Of a DNA stretch of 64,000 bases, positions 1 to 8,354 are shown piece after piece. The stretch covers positions 62,001-126,000 of the forward strand of contig NZ_VZOV01000003.1 of assembly GCF_008801915.1 (NCBI RefSeq), given 5' to 3'. Position 1 is the first letter of the stretch, and every line of letters starts with the position of its first letter. The stretch comes from Cupriavidus gilardii (GTDB lineage Bacteria > Pseudomonadota > Gammaproteobacteria > Burkholderiales > Burkholderiaceae). The notes under the pieces were generated by a model, which saw only the letters and a list, made by a program, of their open reading frames with translations, searched no databases and had not been told where the DNA came from. The translations under genes were made by a program, and so were the position numbers.

Positions 1-3000
1 GCTCCATTGCTTGTGTACCTCGGGTGTGTTCAAGTGGGCGATCAGGTCGTCGACATTCCGGAAAACGATGTCCCAGGCGAACGAAGGCTGCGTGATGCCG
101 TCTCTCGTTTCGCGCCGAATAAAATGTTGAAGGCCCCGCTCCCTGAAGGCGACTTGCGCGCCCAACAGCTCGCCCGATGGCAGTCCGCTCTTGAGATGGC
201 TCGTGAACTGCATGGGCAGCAGGGTAGCGAGCACCCGCACCGCTGCGTTGTATCGGGAGCCGGCTCCAATGCCATGAACCGCGACCCGCGTGGATCCTGT
301 TCGGTCGATGCGTCTCTGCTTGATCAGCAGATCGGTCTCCTTGCCAAGGCGTGCATTGACAGAGCCATGAAGAACGCCTTCGTGGATCTTGGCACTGACG
401 CCGACCGAAACGCCGGCGTTAACGGCTTCTGTCGAAGTCTTATTTTCAAAAACGTTCAGGGCGAGTTCGCCAGTCAGTAGGGGCTGAAAGCATTGGTTGC
501 ACAGCTCCAGAAGCGCTCGGTCACGTTTAGCCTGATGTGGCTGTGCGGCGAGATCCTTCTCGAACTTGCTTGCCAGTTTCTTGCCGAACACCACATTGAC
601 GGCGTTCTGCCCCGCCTTTACCCAATCCCTTGAACCGCGGATCGCCGGGGCACGTATGGCGATGCCCGTCTCGGTACCATCTCGATCGACGTAACTGACG
701 TCCACGCCAACATCCAAAGCGGTCGTTGCGGAAACGGAGATACCGGCCCCGACCTGGCCGGTATCTCCCCTCGTCTCGCTCGCGGTAATCGTCTGTCCAC
801 CGACAGAACTGCTCAAGATGCCGAAGGTTCCCGTACGGGCCGTCGTACTTGCATGCGAGAATGACACGCTTATCGTAGGGGCCGGGCCTGCCAATATCGC
901 AGCGGTGCCGGCGCCGATGCTGACGCTGGCCCCTACACCGGAGGCGCTCGAAACGCTACCCTTGGCGCCGTTACCGAGATTGGTGTCGATTCGATGACTT
1001 GCGATCTGCCGGAAGTCTTCCCTTGTCCGCGGCGCTTCGGGGAGGATCATCCCGGCATCAGCTTTGTCGCGGCCGGCTCGCAGCATCGCGACGATCTGCC
1101 GATACTGTTTGAAGCGGCGGCCTATCTCAGGAGCGTCCGTGGATGCTTCGGGCTTCAGCCGAACCGTTTGCTGAGTGGAGGCCGTGCGAGCGAGCATGGA
1201 GGCCTCAACAGCCCACTGGTCAATTGCGTCGAGATCGATCCGTGTGATGCGGTTCACTTCCGCTTCGATTTCCTGTAGGTGCGGAAGATTGCCCGGTAGA
1301 TCCATCAAGTCGCTGATTACTGCTTTCTTGAATGCGTCTGTAACGGTATACGCGTGAAGACGCATGCCGAACTCGGTGGAGCCGAGCCATCGCGTTAGAA
1401 GACTGGATCGGACAATGCAGGCAGTTCGTGGCGTGGTCGTAATGTTGGGCGCAACCTCATCGGCGGGGGAATCGGGGTGCAAAGCCAATCCGGCGTTCTG
1501 ATACTGCGCTTGTATCGCTGTCAGATGCATCCTTAGTCCATTTATGGACGCTCTGGTACTGCCTTTAATGTCGAGCCGGTGATAAGCCAGTTCAAGATCG
1601 TGTTCGGAGTAGCACTGAAATGCACTTTCGAGCTCGATCGCACGCGTCACGTTGTCGAGTCTCGTCAAAATATCTTCGAACTCTCGGTCTAATCGGGCTG
1701 TGGTTTCTGCCGGCAACCCAAGCTTCCGCAGTGCATCTCGGGAATCCAGCACATCCCGCAACAGTGCCTCATGCCGAAGCAACGGAGTCCCGGCGACCAC
1801 CTTCAATTGCAACACCAGCAACCGTGTCATACGACCCATTGCCGTCTGGTGATCCTGGCTCTGTTGAACCACGGTTCTACGGGTCACAGCCTGCGTCATG
1901 GGATCAGCCAGCGCCAAGGCAACAGGTGAATCGTCGGGCATCACTTCATTCTCGACGCCAGTCTGCAGATCCACATGCCTGCGCGGCAGCCATTCCAGTA
2001 CCAGCTTGTTGAGCAGGTGCTGGAACTGTGCCAGCAGGCCGTTGTCCAGGTCGTCCCGGAAGCCGTTACGCCACAAGGCGAGGGCCACGACTTCGTCTTT
2101 GGACAGCGGCGCGGTGAAGGATGGCGCGGCGTCTGGACCCTCCATCGCTCGGCGCTGAGCCTTCAGCCACGTCGGATCGGCCAGCGCTCGAATCTGCATC
2201 AGCTTGACGGAACCCAGCAACGCGCGATACGCAAGCCGGTTTTCCGGCGGGTGGTTTTCATCGGCGAGCATTGCCGCGGCAAATTCCGCGGCGCCAATTG
2301 GATGTCCGATCCAGGCTTGCAGGGCGGCAATCTCTCTCGCGACATTGCTGTCGCCGCGTGCCGCCCCACGGCTTTCATATTCCCGGCGGACGGCATCGGC
2401 GCGGGCAATGAGGTAATCGCACGATTGAAGATAGATCCGCAACGCGGCACGCCACTGCTTCGCAACCGGCTCGGCCAGGCCCGCGGGCGGGGGAATCAGG
2501 TCGCAGAGCATCTGGAAGCCAAGCTCGCAGCGCGAAAGATGCCGGGCGACCTGCCAACATGCAATCACCGCCTCATTGTCATTGCTCAATTGGTGCCACG
2601 GGCTGCGAAGCATGCGGAGGAGTTCGGCGGCCTTTTGCGGTGAGCGTTTCAGCGGCTCCAGTTCCGCCGAGACTTCGGTAGAGATGGCGCTGCCTAGTAG
2701 AAGGAGCTTTGCGAGAGTGACGATCGGTGGGTTTGATCCGGTTTCGATAGCACCCCCGAAGCCCTCGGCGACGAGACCGTGCAGCATGTCATACAGTCTG
2801 GCGAATGCACGTGACGCGTCCTCGCCGGCGAGATCGAATGCTGCTGCAAGTTCCCTCTTGCAGGCCTCCTCGTCCAATTCGGGCACAGCTGCGGCCCGGG
2901 ATTCGATCGCCGGTCCAAAAAGCTGACGCAGCAAGCCGTTTCGCCACGCGTAGTCCCTGTCGCTCAAGGGTTTGCACACCGGCGAAATCTGGATCTGGGC

Positions 3001-3474
3001 GGCTGGCCGCGTACCATGGTTTCCCAAATGGTCAGCGACGTAGTCTGACTGAGCCTCCGTTGTCCTTTTCCCCGGCGTTTGGATACTGACCGTTGGCGTC
3101 AGTATCCTTGGCGGTCCTTTCGCATTCTCCTGCCCATCCGGAAACCGCAACCAGCTTTCCACCGTCTTGCCGATCCGGTAGGACCGGCTCCCTACGCCGC
3201 GGAGCTGAAAAAAATCCGCAACGCGGTGAGTGAAAAACTCCTTGATGGCCTGAATCAATCGCGCCGCGGGCGTCAGGTCTTCGATATCGAGACGGCAGAC
3301 CTGAATGCCGAACTGATGAGTCCTGATTACCAGGTATTCGTGACCCTCGACCCGTACATTGAGGCAGCCGATATCGCCTTCGGGAACCCGGAGTATCCGT
3401 TCCTTCTTCGACCTTGGGATGGTGGCCAGGTCCTCAAGGCGCGCACACTGGATGAATGAGGTGCTGTCTCCCAT
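1..3474 (-). CDS. Large type III effector-type protein, AWR/RipA-like (partial, C-terminus outside window)
   Basis: The minus frame is open for 1158 codons from an ATG at 3474 to the window edge, so the stop lies to the left. An in-frame TGA at 3495-3493 and a GAGGGAG Shine-Dalgarno 5 nt before the ATG fix the start. No signal peptide or membrane helix is seen. Residues 1-160 are mixed alpha/beta. Residues 170-830 look helical and contain two related motifs, PLS-x-AWRNG (AWR at 176-178) and PLS-x-LWRNG (467-471). Residues 839-950 and 999-1050 are Gly/Ser/Val-rich and beta-like. Codon use is less GC-rich than in pabB next door, suggesting lateral transfer. Size, solubility, Ala-Trp-Arg tripeptide and apparent lineage suggest the AWR (RipA) type III effectors of Ralstonia. 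The family call is inference; AvrE-like or other large effectors are alternatives. The ORF itself is certain. Confidence 0.6.
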   Translation of the reverse strand, partial: MGDSTSFIQCARLEDLATIPRSKKERILRVPEGDIGCLNVRVEGHEYLVIRTHQFGIQVCRLDIEDLTPAARLIQAIKEFFTHRVADFFQLRGVGSRSYRIGKTVESWLRFPDGQENAKGPPRILTPTVSIQTPGKRTTEAQSDYVADHLGNHGTRPAAQIQISPVCKPLSDRDYAWRNGLLRQLFGPAIESRAAAVPELDEEACKRELAAAFDLAGEDASRAFARLYDMLHGLVAEGFGGAIETGSNPPIVTLAKLLLLGSAISTEVSAELEPLKRSPQKAAELLRMLRSPWHQLSNDNEAVIACWQVARHLSRCELGFQMLCDLIPPPAGLAEPVAKQWRAALRIYLQSCDYLIARADAVRREYESRGAARGDSNVAREIAALQAWIGHPIGAAEFAAAMLADENHPPENRLAYRALLGSVKLMQIRALADPTWLKAQRRAMEGPDAAPSFTAPLSKDEVVALALWRNGFRDDLDNGLLAQFQHLLNKLVLEWLPRRHVDLQTGVENEVMPDDSPVALALADPMTQAVTRRTVVQQSQDHQTAMGRMTRLLVLQLKVVAGTPLLRHEALLRDVLDSRDALRKLGLPAETTARLDREFEDILTRLDNVTRAIELESAFQCYSEHDLELAYHRLDIKGSTRASINGLRMHLTAIQAQYQNAGLALHPDSPADEVAPNITTTPRTACIVRSSLLTRWLGSTEFGMRLHAYTVTDAFKKAVISDLMDLPGNLPHLQEIEAEVNRITRIDLDAIDQWAVEASMLARTASTQQTVRLKPEASTDAPEIGRRFKQYRQIVAMLRAGRDKADAGMILPEAPRTREDFRQIASHRIDTNLGNGAKGSVSSASGVGASVSIGAGTAAILAGPAPTISVSFSHASTTARTGTFGILSSSVGGQTITASETRGDTGQVGAGISVSATTALDVGVDVSYVDRDGTETGIAIRAPAIRGSRDWVKAGQNAVNVVFGKKLASKFEKDLAAQPHQAKRDRALLELCNQCFQPLLTGELALNVFENKTSTEAVNAGVSVGVSAKIHEGVLHGSVNARLGKETDLLIKQRRIDRTGSTRVAVHGIGAGSRYNAAVRVLATLLPMQFTSHLKSGLPSGELLGAQVAFRERGLQHFIRRETRDGITQPSFAWDIVFRNVDDLIAHLNTPEVHKQWS

Positions 3475-3786
3475 TTCTCCCTCGTAGCGGTTTCAGTCCC
3501 GTGCGGCATGCACGGGTGGCGGTCCCGTTTTTTTGCGTCATCTCTGCGGATGGCATGGCGGCAACGATCCGCGCATTGCACGGAGGCCGCTATAAAAAAC
3601 GGTGGAGACTTGTTTTTGCCGGTAACGACGAAGGGAACCGCCGTGTGGGAGCGCAAGCCGACGGCGGTGCCGCGCGGTGCTTTTTGCAAGGAATTGGTGC
3701 GAAGATCGGGTCGCGGGCGATAATGTCGGCTCTCCACAAGGTCTGCCCCGTCACCACGCCCGTGGTGTTCTCTCTGCCACTGCCCG
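3475..3786. other. Divergent intergenic region between the effector-like gene and pabB
   Basis: 312 bp without a convincing gene; short ORFs here are shadows. It holds a 7-5-7 inverted repeat at 3498-3516, a T-tract at 3528-3534, and a GATAAT at 3719-3724 preceded by TTGGTG at 3694-3699 (19-nt spacer), a weak candidate pabB promoter. I looked for a perfect TTCG-N16-TTCG hrpII box pointing at the minus-strand gene and found none. Confidence 0.5.
3498..3516. repeat. Inverted repeat in the leader of the effector-like gene
   Basis: CCCGTGC-GGCAT-GCACGGG is a perfect 7-bp stem with a 5-nt loop. It lies 23 nt before the ATG of the minus-strand gene, so in its mRNA it would be a hairpin just upstream of the ribosome binding site; as DNA it could be an operator. 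Reading the plus strand, a T-tract follows after 11 nt, too far for a classical terminator. Confidence 0.6.
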
Positions 3787-5697
3787 ATGTCCCCGTTGTC
3801 TCCTAGCCCAGGCTCTTCCGTTTCCTCCGCCTTGCCTCGGATCGACGAAGGAGGCCCCTTCGTACTGCTCGACGACGCCACTGACCCGATGGCGATGTGC
3901 CGGCTCTATACCGACTTCATGCGGATGGATGTCGTGCCGGCGGGTGCACTGCAAGAGCTGGAGCCAAGGCTCCGAGAGGGATGGAAGTTGGGATGGCATG
4001 CCTGCCTGTTTGCGCCGTACGAATTCGGCGCGCCGCTGGTCCGAGTGCCGACGCTCGCAAAGCCCAGTGCCGACAATCCGTTCGCCGACGGCGCGATGCG
4101 CGTCGTGTGGTTTGCCTCGAAAACGGTGTGCGAGGCGGCGGCCGTGCAACGCTGGCTGGAAGCGCAATCCGGCCCTGACAGGCCCGCCGGTGCGATGCAG
4201 ATCCGCTCGGACACCGATGGCGAAGAATTTCACGCGGCCATCGCGCGCATCCACGAATGGATCGAGACCGGGCACACCTATCAGGTCAACTTCACGCAGC
4301 GTCTGCGCTTCGAAGCGTTTGGCGATCCGATCGCCTTCTATCGGGATCTGCGCCGCGCGCAGCCTGTGCCATATGGCGCGCTGGCCCGGCTGCCTGGCGA
4401 TCGGTGGGTGTTGTCGCTATCGCCTGAGCTGTTCTTCCGCCACGATGGAGGCGGCCAGCTGGTGACCCGGCCGATGAAGGGCACCGCGTTGCGCAGCGGC
4501 GAGCCGGAGCGCGATGCGCAAGCCGCCGCTGCGCTGGCGGCCGACGCCAAGAACCGGGCCGAAAACGTGATGATCGTGGATCTGCTGCGCAACGACCTCG
4601 GCCGGGTCGCGCAGCCGGGTACGGTGCGGGTGCCAGAGCGCTTTGCCGTGCAGCCATTCGGGCAGGTGCTGCAGATGACCTCGACTGTCACGGCCAGCGC
4701 GCGCGCCGGGACCACGCTTGCCGGTCTGCTCGCTGCGCTGTTTCCGTGCGGCTCGATCACCGGTGCGCCGAAGCGCCGGACCATGGAGATCATCGCCGAG
4801 CTGGAGCGTGCGCCGCGCGGACTCTATACCGGGTCGATCGGCTGGGTCGATGCGCCGGAGCCGGGCGAGACGCTGGGACGGGCGGCGTTGTCCGTGGCGA
4901 TCCGCACGCTGGTGCTCGGTCCGCGCCGCGACGATGGCTTGCGCGCCGGCGAAATGGGCGTCGGCAGCGGCATCGTGCACGACAGCGTTGCCGCGGACGA
5001 GTACGCGGAATGCGGCTGGAAGGCGCGCTTTCTGACGGGACACGATCCCGGCTTCACGCTGATCGAGACGATGCGGGTCGAGCAGGGCCGTTGCCTGCGC
5101 CTCGATGCGCATCTGGCCCGGCTGGGCGCCTCGGCAGCGTATTTCGGTTTTCGCTTCGACGAGGAGAAGGCGCGCGATGCGATTGCGCGGGAGCTGGCGT
5201 CCTCGGGACAAGGCCCCGCACGTCTGCGAGTCACGCTGGACAAGGCCGGAGCGTTGCAATTGACAAGCGGCGCGCTGGACCCGCTGCAGCCAGGGCCGGT
5301 CGGCCTGATCGTCGCCGCCGCCGTCTTGCCGGTCGCCGATTCCTTGCGCCGGCACAAGACCAGCGCGCGCGAAACGTTCGATGCCGGTTGGCGCGAGGCC
5401 GAGCGCGCCGGCGCTTTCGACGCCCTGTTCTTCAACACGCGCGGCGAACTGCTGGAAGGGGGGCGCAGCTCGGTCTTCGTTCGCGTCGACGGCCGCTGGC
5501 TGACGCCGCCGCTGGCGGCGGACATCCTGCCGGGCGTGATGCGGGATGCGGTGTTGCGCGATGGCGAGGCCCATCTGGGCGGCCCGGTGACGGAGAGCCC
5601 GATTACGCGCGAGATGTTGCTTCGGGCCGATGCGCTGGCGGTCGCCAATGCGCTGCGCGGCGTGCTGGCCGCCAGGCTTGCCGTGAACCAGCGCTAG
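3787..5697 (+). CDS. pabB: Aminodeoxychorismate synthase component I fused to aminodeoxychorismate lyase
   Basis: 636-residue fusion that should make p-aminobenzoate for folate from chorismate and ammonia. Residues 1-415 are the chorismate-binding enzyme: TYQVNFTQRL at 164-173, PMKGT at 229-233 with Lys231 (the lysine typical of PabB rather than anthranilate synthase), ENVMIVDLLRNDLG near 258, and FPCGSITGAPK at 319-329. From about 420 a class IV aminotransferase-fold lyase (PabC) begins with FTLIETMRV; Lys524 in RHKTSAR is the likely PLP lysine. The glutaminase subunit PabA is not in the window. The start has only a weak ribosome site. The gene overlaps the converging ABC ATPase by 4 bp. The folate gene folK lies further on, but in a different transcription unit. 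Confidence 0.93.
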   Translation: MSPLSPSPGSSVSSALPRIDEGGPFVLLDDATDPMAMCRLYTDFMRMDVVPAGALQELEPRLREGWKLGWHACLFAPYEFGAPLVRVPTLAKPSADNPFADGAMRVVWFASKTVCEAAAVQRWLEAQSGPDRPAGAMQIRSDTDGEEFHAAIARIHEWIETGHTYQVNFTQRLRFEAFGDPIAFYRDLRRAQPVPYGALARLPGDRWVLSLSPELFFRHDGGGQLVTRPMKGTALRSGEPERDAQAAAALAADAKNRAENVMIVDLLRNDLGRVAQPGTVRVPERFAVQPFGQVLQMTSTVTASARAGTTLAGLLAALFPCGSITGAPKRRTMEIIAELERAPRGLYTGSIGWVDAPEPGETLGRAALSVAIRTLVLGPRRDDGLRAGEMGVGSGIVHDSVAADEYAECGWKARFLTGHDPGFTLIETMRVEQGRCLRLDAHLARLGASAAYFGFRFDEEKARDAIARELASSGQGPARLRVTLDKAGALQLTSGALDPLQPGPVGLIVAAAVLPVADSLRRHKTSARETFDAGWREAERAGAFDALFFNTRGELLEGGRSSVFVRVDGRWLTPPLAADILPGVMRDAVLRDGEAHLGGPVTESPITREMLLRADALAVANALRGVLAARLAVNQR

Positions 5698-6416
5698 CGA
5701 TGGTGCGTGTCCAGCCGCCCGTCGGTCAGTTTCCAGCGCACCACGCCGGGCAGATTGATCAGGTCGCGGTCGTGGCAGATCATCACCACGGTGCGGCCCT
5801 CGGCGGCGAGTTCGCGCACCAGCGCGATCACCTGCTCGCGCGCGTGGCCATCCAGGTTGGAGGTCGGCTCGTCGAGCAGCAGCAGGTCGGGCTCCAGCAC
5901 CTTGGCGCGGGCCAGCGCGACGCGCTGGATCTCGCCGCCGGACAGGCGGTCGGGCGCGGTGTCCTGGACATGCGTGATGCCGGCCCAGCCCAGCGCGGCG
6001 CCGACGCGGCGCGCGACCTCGTCGGCCGGCAGTCCGCGCGCGTGCAGTCCGTAGGCGATGTTCTCGCGCACCGAGGTGCGGAACAGGTACGGATGCTGAT
6101 GCATGTAGGCGATGCGCTGGCGCAGCGCCGGCGGCAGCGGGTCCAGCGCGGCGCTGCACGGCTTGCCGTCCGCGCCGGTCCAGTCGACGGTGGCGCCCGG
6201 CGCCCGTTCGAGGCCGGCGATCATCCGCAGCAGCGTGGTCTTGCCCGCACCGTTGACGCCGGTCAGCACCACCGCGGTTGCGCGCGGAAAGGCCAGCGCG
6301 TCGATATCGAACAGGGCCCGGGCCCCGATGCGGCGGCGCAGCCCGCGTACCACCAGCAGTGGCGGGGCCAGCGCGTCCGCGGCGGGGCGGTTCAGCTCCG
6401 GTTCCGGTGCGTTCAT
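5694..6416 (-). CDS. tupC: ABC transporter ATP-binding protein, tungstate/molybdate type
   Basis: 240 residues. Walker A GVNGAGKTT at 53-61, signature LSGGE at 158-162, Walker B LLLLDEP at 178-184, and a His-switch ICHD near 210. It energises the permease encoded just upstream: the ATG at 6416 overlaps the permease stop as ATGA, so the pair is translationally coupled. An in-frame upstream start would extend it by 10 residues into the permease gene and is less likely. The substrate is inferred from the TupB-like permease. No periplasmic TupA/WtpA binding protein is adjacent, which is unusual for this family. Confidence 0.8.
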   Translation of the reverse strand: MNAPEPELNRPAADALAPPLLVVRGLRRRIGARALFDIDALAFPRATAVVLTGVNGAGKTTLLRMIAGLERAPGATVDWTGADGKPCSAALDPLPPALRQRIAYMHQHPYLFRTSVRENIAYGLHARGLPADEVARRVGAALGWAGITHVQDTAPDRLSGGEIQRVALARAKVLEPDLLLLDEPTSNLDGHAREQVIALVRELAAEGRTVVMICHDRDLINLPGVVRWKLTDGRLDTHHR

Positions 6417-7111
6417 CGGCGAAATCCTCCGGCGCCCTGCAGCCACGCCAGCAGCACGTTGACCAGCAGGGCCAGCGCTACCAGCACGATGCCCAGCGCG
6501 ATGCCCTGGGCGAATTCGCCCTTGCTCGTTTCCAGCGCGATCGCGGTGGTGATGGTACGGGTCGAGCCTTCGATATTGCCACCGATCATCAGCGCCGAGC
6601 CGACCTCGGCGATCACGCGGCCGAAGCCGGCGACCACGGCCGCCATCAGGCCGAAGCGCAGCTCGCGCAGCACCGTAAAGAAGGTACGCCAGGCACCCGC
6701 GCCCAGCACCCAGGCGGTTTCGCGCAGCCGCGCGTCGGCGCCCTGCAGTGTCGACAGCGCGAACGCCAGCACCACCGGAAAGCCGATCACCGCCTGGCCG
6801 ATCACCATGCCGGTCGGCGTGAACAGCAGCCCGAGGCTGCCCAGCGGCCCCTGGCGTGTCAGCAGCAGATAGAGGATCAAGCCAACCAGCACGGTCGGAA
6901 ACGACAGGAAGGCCTGCGCCAGCACCACCACCAGCCGCCGGCCGGGAAAGTCATGGGTGGCGATCAGGTAGGCGGCGCCGACCGCGGGCACGGTGGCGAT
7001 CGCCAGCCCGGCGAGGGCGATCTTCAGCGATGTCCACACGATCTCCCACAGCGCGGGATCGCCGCCGGCCAGCAAGGCAAAGGCGGTCGCGGTGGCCGCG
7101 CCGATCTCCAT
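6413..7111 (-). CDS. tupB: ABC transporter permease, TupB-like (tungstate)
   Basis: 232 residues with five to six hydrophobic segments (about 13-45, 55-85, 95-120, 145-170, 205-225) and the binding-protein-dependent permease EAA-type loop around ETAWVLGAGAWRTFFTVLRE. The stretch GRVIAEVGSALMIGGNI is characteristic of the tungstate/molybdate permease branch. It starts 9 nt after panB and overlaps tupC by 4 nt, so panB-tupB-tupC are probably cotranscribed. A missing local binding protein means it may work with a TupA encoded elsewhere. Molybdate or sulfate as substrate cannot be excluded. Confidence 0.8.
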   Translation of the reverse strand: MEIGAATATAFALLAGGDPALWEIVWTSLKIALAGLAIATVPAVGAAYLIATHDFPGRRLVVVLAQAFLSFPTVLVGLILYLLLTRQGPLGSLGLLFTPTGMVIGQAVIGFPVVLAFALSTLQGADARLRETAWVLGAGAWRTFFTVLRELRFGLMAAVVAGFGRVIAEVGSALMIGGNIEGSTRTITTAIALETSKGEFAQGIALGIVLVALALLVNVLLAWLQGAGGFRR

Positions 7112-7120
7112 CGGGCGCCG

Positions 7121-7942
7121 TCAGGCCGTGAAGGTGTGTTCGGGCGCGGGGAAGCTGCCGTCCTTGACCGCGGCGATATAGGCGCGGATGGCGCCCTCGA
7201 TCGAGGTCTGGCCTTCCATGAAGTTGCGCACGAACTTGGCCTTACGGCCCGGATAGATGTTCAGCATGTCCTGCAGCACCAGCACCTGGCCCGAGCAGTC
7301 CACGCCGGCGCCGATGCCGATGGTCGGAATCTCGAGCTGGCTGGTCACGGTGGCGGCCAGCGCGGCCGGCACCGCCTCCATCACGATCAGCTGGGCCCCC
7401 GCGCTCTGCAAGGCCTCGGCGTCGCGGCGCAGCTGGGCCGCGCTGGCGTCGGTCTTGCCCTGTACCTTGAAGCCGCCGAATGCATGGACGGACTGCGGGG
7501 TCAGCCCGATATGCGCGCACACCGGAATGCTGCGCTCGACCAGGAAGCGCACGGTAGGCGCCAGCCACTCGCCGCCTTCGAGCTTGACCATCTGCGCGCC
7601 GGCGCGCATCAGCGTCGCGGCGCTGGCGAAGGCCTGCTCGGGCGTGCCGTAGGTGCCGAACGGCAGGTCGCTGACCACCAGCGCGGTCTGGTTGCCGCGC
7701 GCCACGCATTCGGTGTGGTACGCCATCTGTTCGAGCGTGACGGGCAGCGTGGTCTGCTGACCCTGCATCACGTTGCCCAGCGAATCGCCGATCAGGATCA
7801 CCTCGACGCCGCAGTGGTCGAGCAGCGCGGCGAAGCTCGAGTCGTAGGCGGTCAGCATCACGATCTTTTCGCCGGCGGCGCGCATCGCCTGCAGCTTGGG
7901 GATAGTGATGGACTTGCGGGAGGGTTCCAGGAGATAGCTCAT
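7121..7942 (-). CDS. panB: 3-methyl-2-oxobutanoate hydroxymethyltransferase
   Basis: 273 residues, the usual PanB size. It catalyses the first committed step of pantothenate synthesis, transferring a hydroxymethyl group from methylene-tetrahydrofolate to alpha-ketoisovalerate. The metal/substrate residues are in TAYDSSFA (31-38) and [11 protein letters not shown] (51-61); [16 protein letters not shown]-like sequence and GIGAG follow. The start at 7942 has a GAGG ribosome site 7 nt upstream; the longer open frame upstream is low-complexity and rejected. It follows DUF486 and precedes the tungstate-type transporter genes, with no panC or panD nearby. Confidence 0.96.
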   Translation of the reverse strand: MSYLLEPSRKSITIPKLQAMRAAGEKIVMLTAYDSSFAALLDHCGVEVILIGDSLGNVMQGQQTTLPVTLEQMAYHTECVARGNQTALVVSDLPFGTYGTPEQAFASAATLMRAGAQMVKLEGGEWLAPTVRFLVERSIPVCAHIGLTPQSVHAFGGFKVQGKTDASAAQLRRDAEALQSAGAQLIVMEAVPAALAATVTSQLEIPTIGIGAGVDCSGQVLVLQDMLNIYPGRKAKFVRNFMEGQTSIEGAIRAYIAAVKDGSFPAPEHTFTA

Positions 7943-7991
7943 CGATGTGCCTCGGAGGTCCGCTTGCCGGCGCCCGCGACGGGCGGCGCGT

Positions 7992-8354
7992 TCAGCTGCG
8001 GAAGATGAAATAGACGGCACCCACCATGCACAGCGCCGCCCACACGTAGTCCCACTTGAAGCTCTGCTGCATGTACAGCAGCGAGAACGGCACGAACACC
8101 GTCAGCGTGATCGCTTCCTGCAGGATCTTCAGTTGCGCCAGCGAGATGCCATGCTGGAAGCCGATCCGGTTGGCCGGCACCTGCAGCATGTATTCGAACA
8201 GCGCGATACCCCAGCTGACGATGGCCGCGATATACCAGGGGCGGCTGCTCAGGTCCTTCAGGTGGCCGTACCACGCGAAGGTCATGAACACATTGGACAG
8301 CGTCAGCAGGCCCGTGGTCAGGAGGAACGGAGAGATTCCGCTTGGCGCGTACAT
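7992..8354 (-). CDS. DMT-superfamily small membrane protein (DUF486)
   Basis: 120 residues with four hydrophobic segments. The N-terminal [16 protein letters not shown] motif and the [10 protein letters not shown] motif are diagnostic of the DUF486 family, a four-helix relative of small multidrug-resistance exporters whose substrate is unknown. Its ATG at 8354 lies inside the 3' end of folK, giving a 37-nt overlap; the N-terminus has the normal family length, so the overlap looks real. No ribosome site is obvious, so translation may depend on folK. Confidence 0.88.
   Translation of the reverse strand: MYAPSGISPFLLTTGLLTLSNVFMTFAWYGHLKDLSSRPWYIAAIVSWGIALFEYMLQVPANRIGFQHGISLAQLKILQEAITLTVFVPFSLLYMQQSFKWDYVWAALCMVGAVYFIFRS

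Noticed and set aside
7-480. 157-codon plus-strand ORF at the left edge
   Set aside because: It lies opposite the 1158-codon minus frame, which has far better codon structure and protein-like sequence.
3498-3534. Hairpin plus T-tract as a plus-strand terminator
   Set aside because: The T-tract begins 12 nt after the stem and no plus-strand gene ends upstream.
3327-3881. 184-codon minus-strand ORF between the effector-like gene and pabB
   Set aside because: It overlaps both genes in other frames, and its sequence is Arg/Gly/His-rich without any motif.
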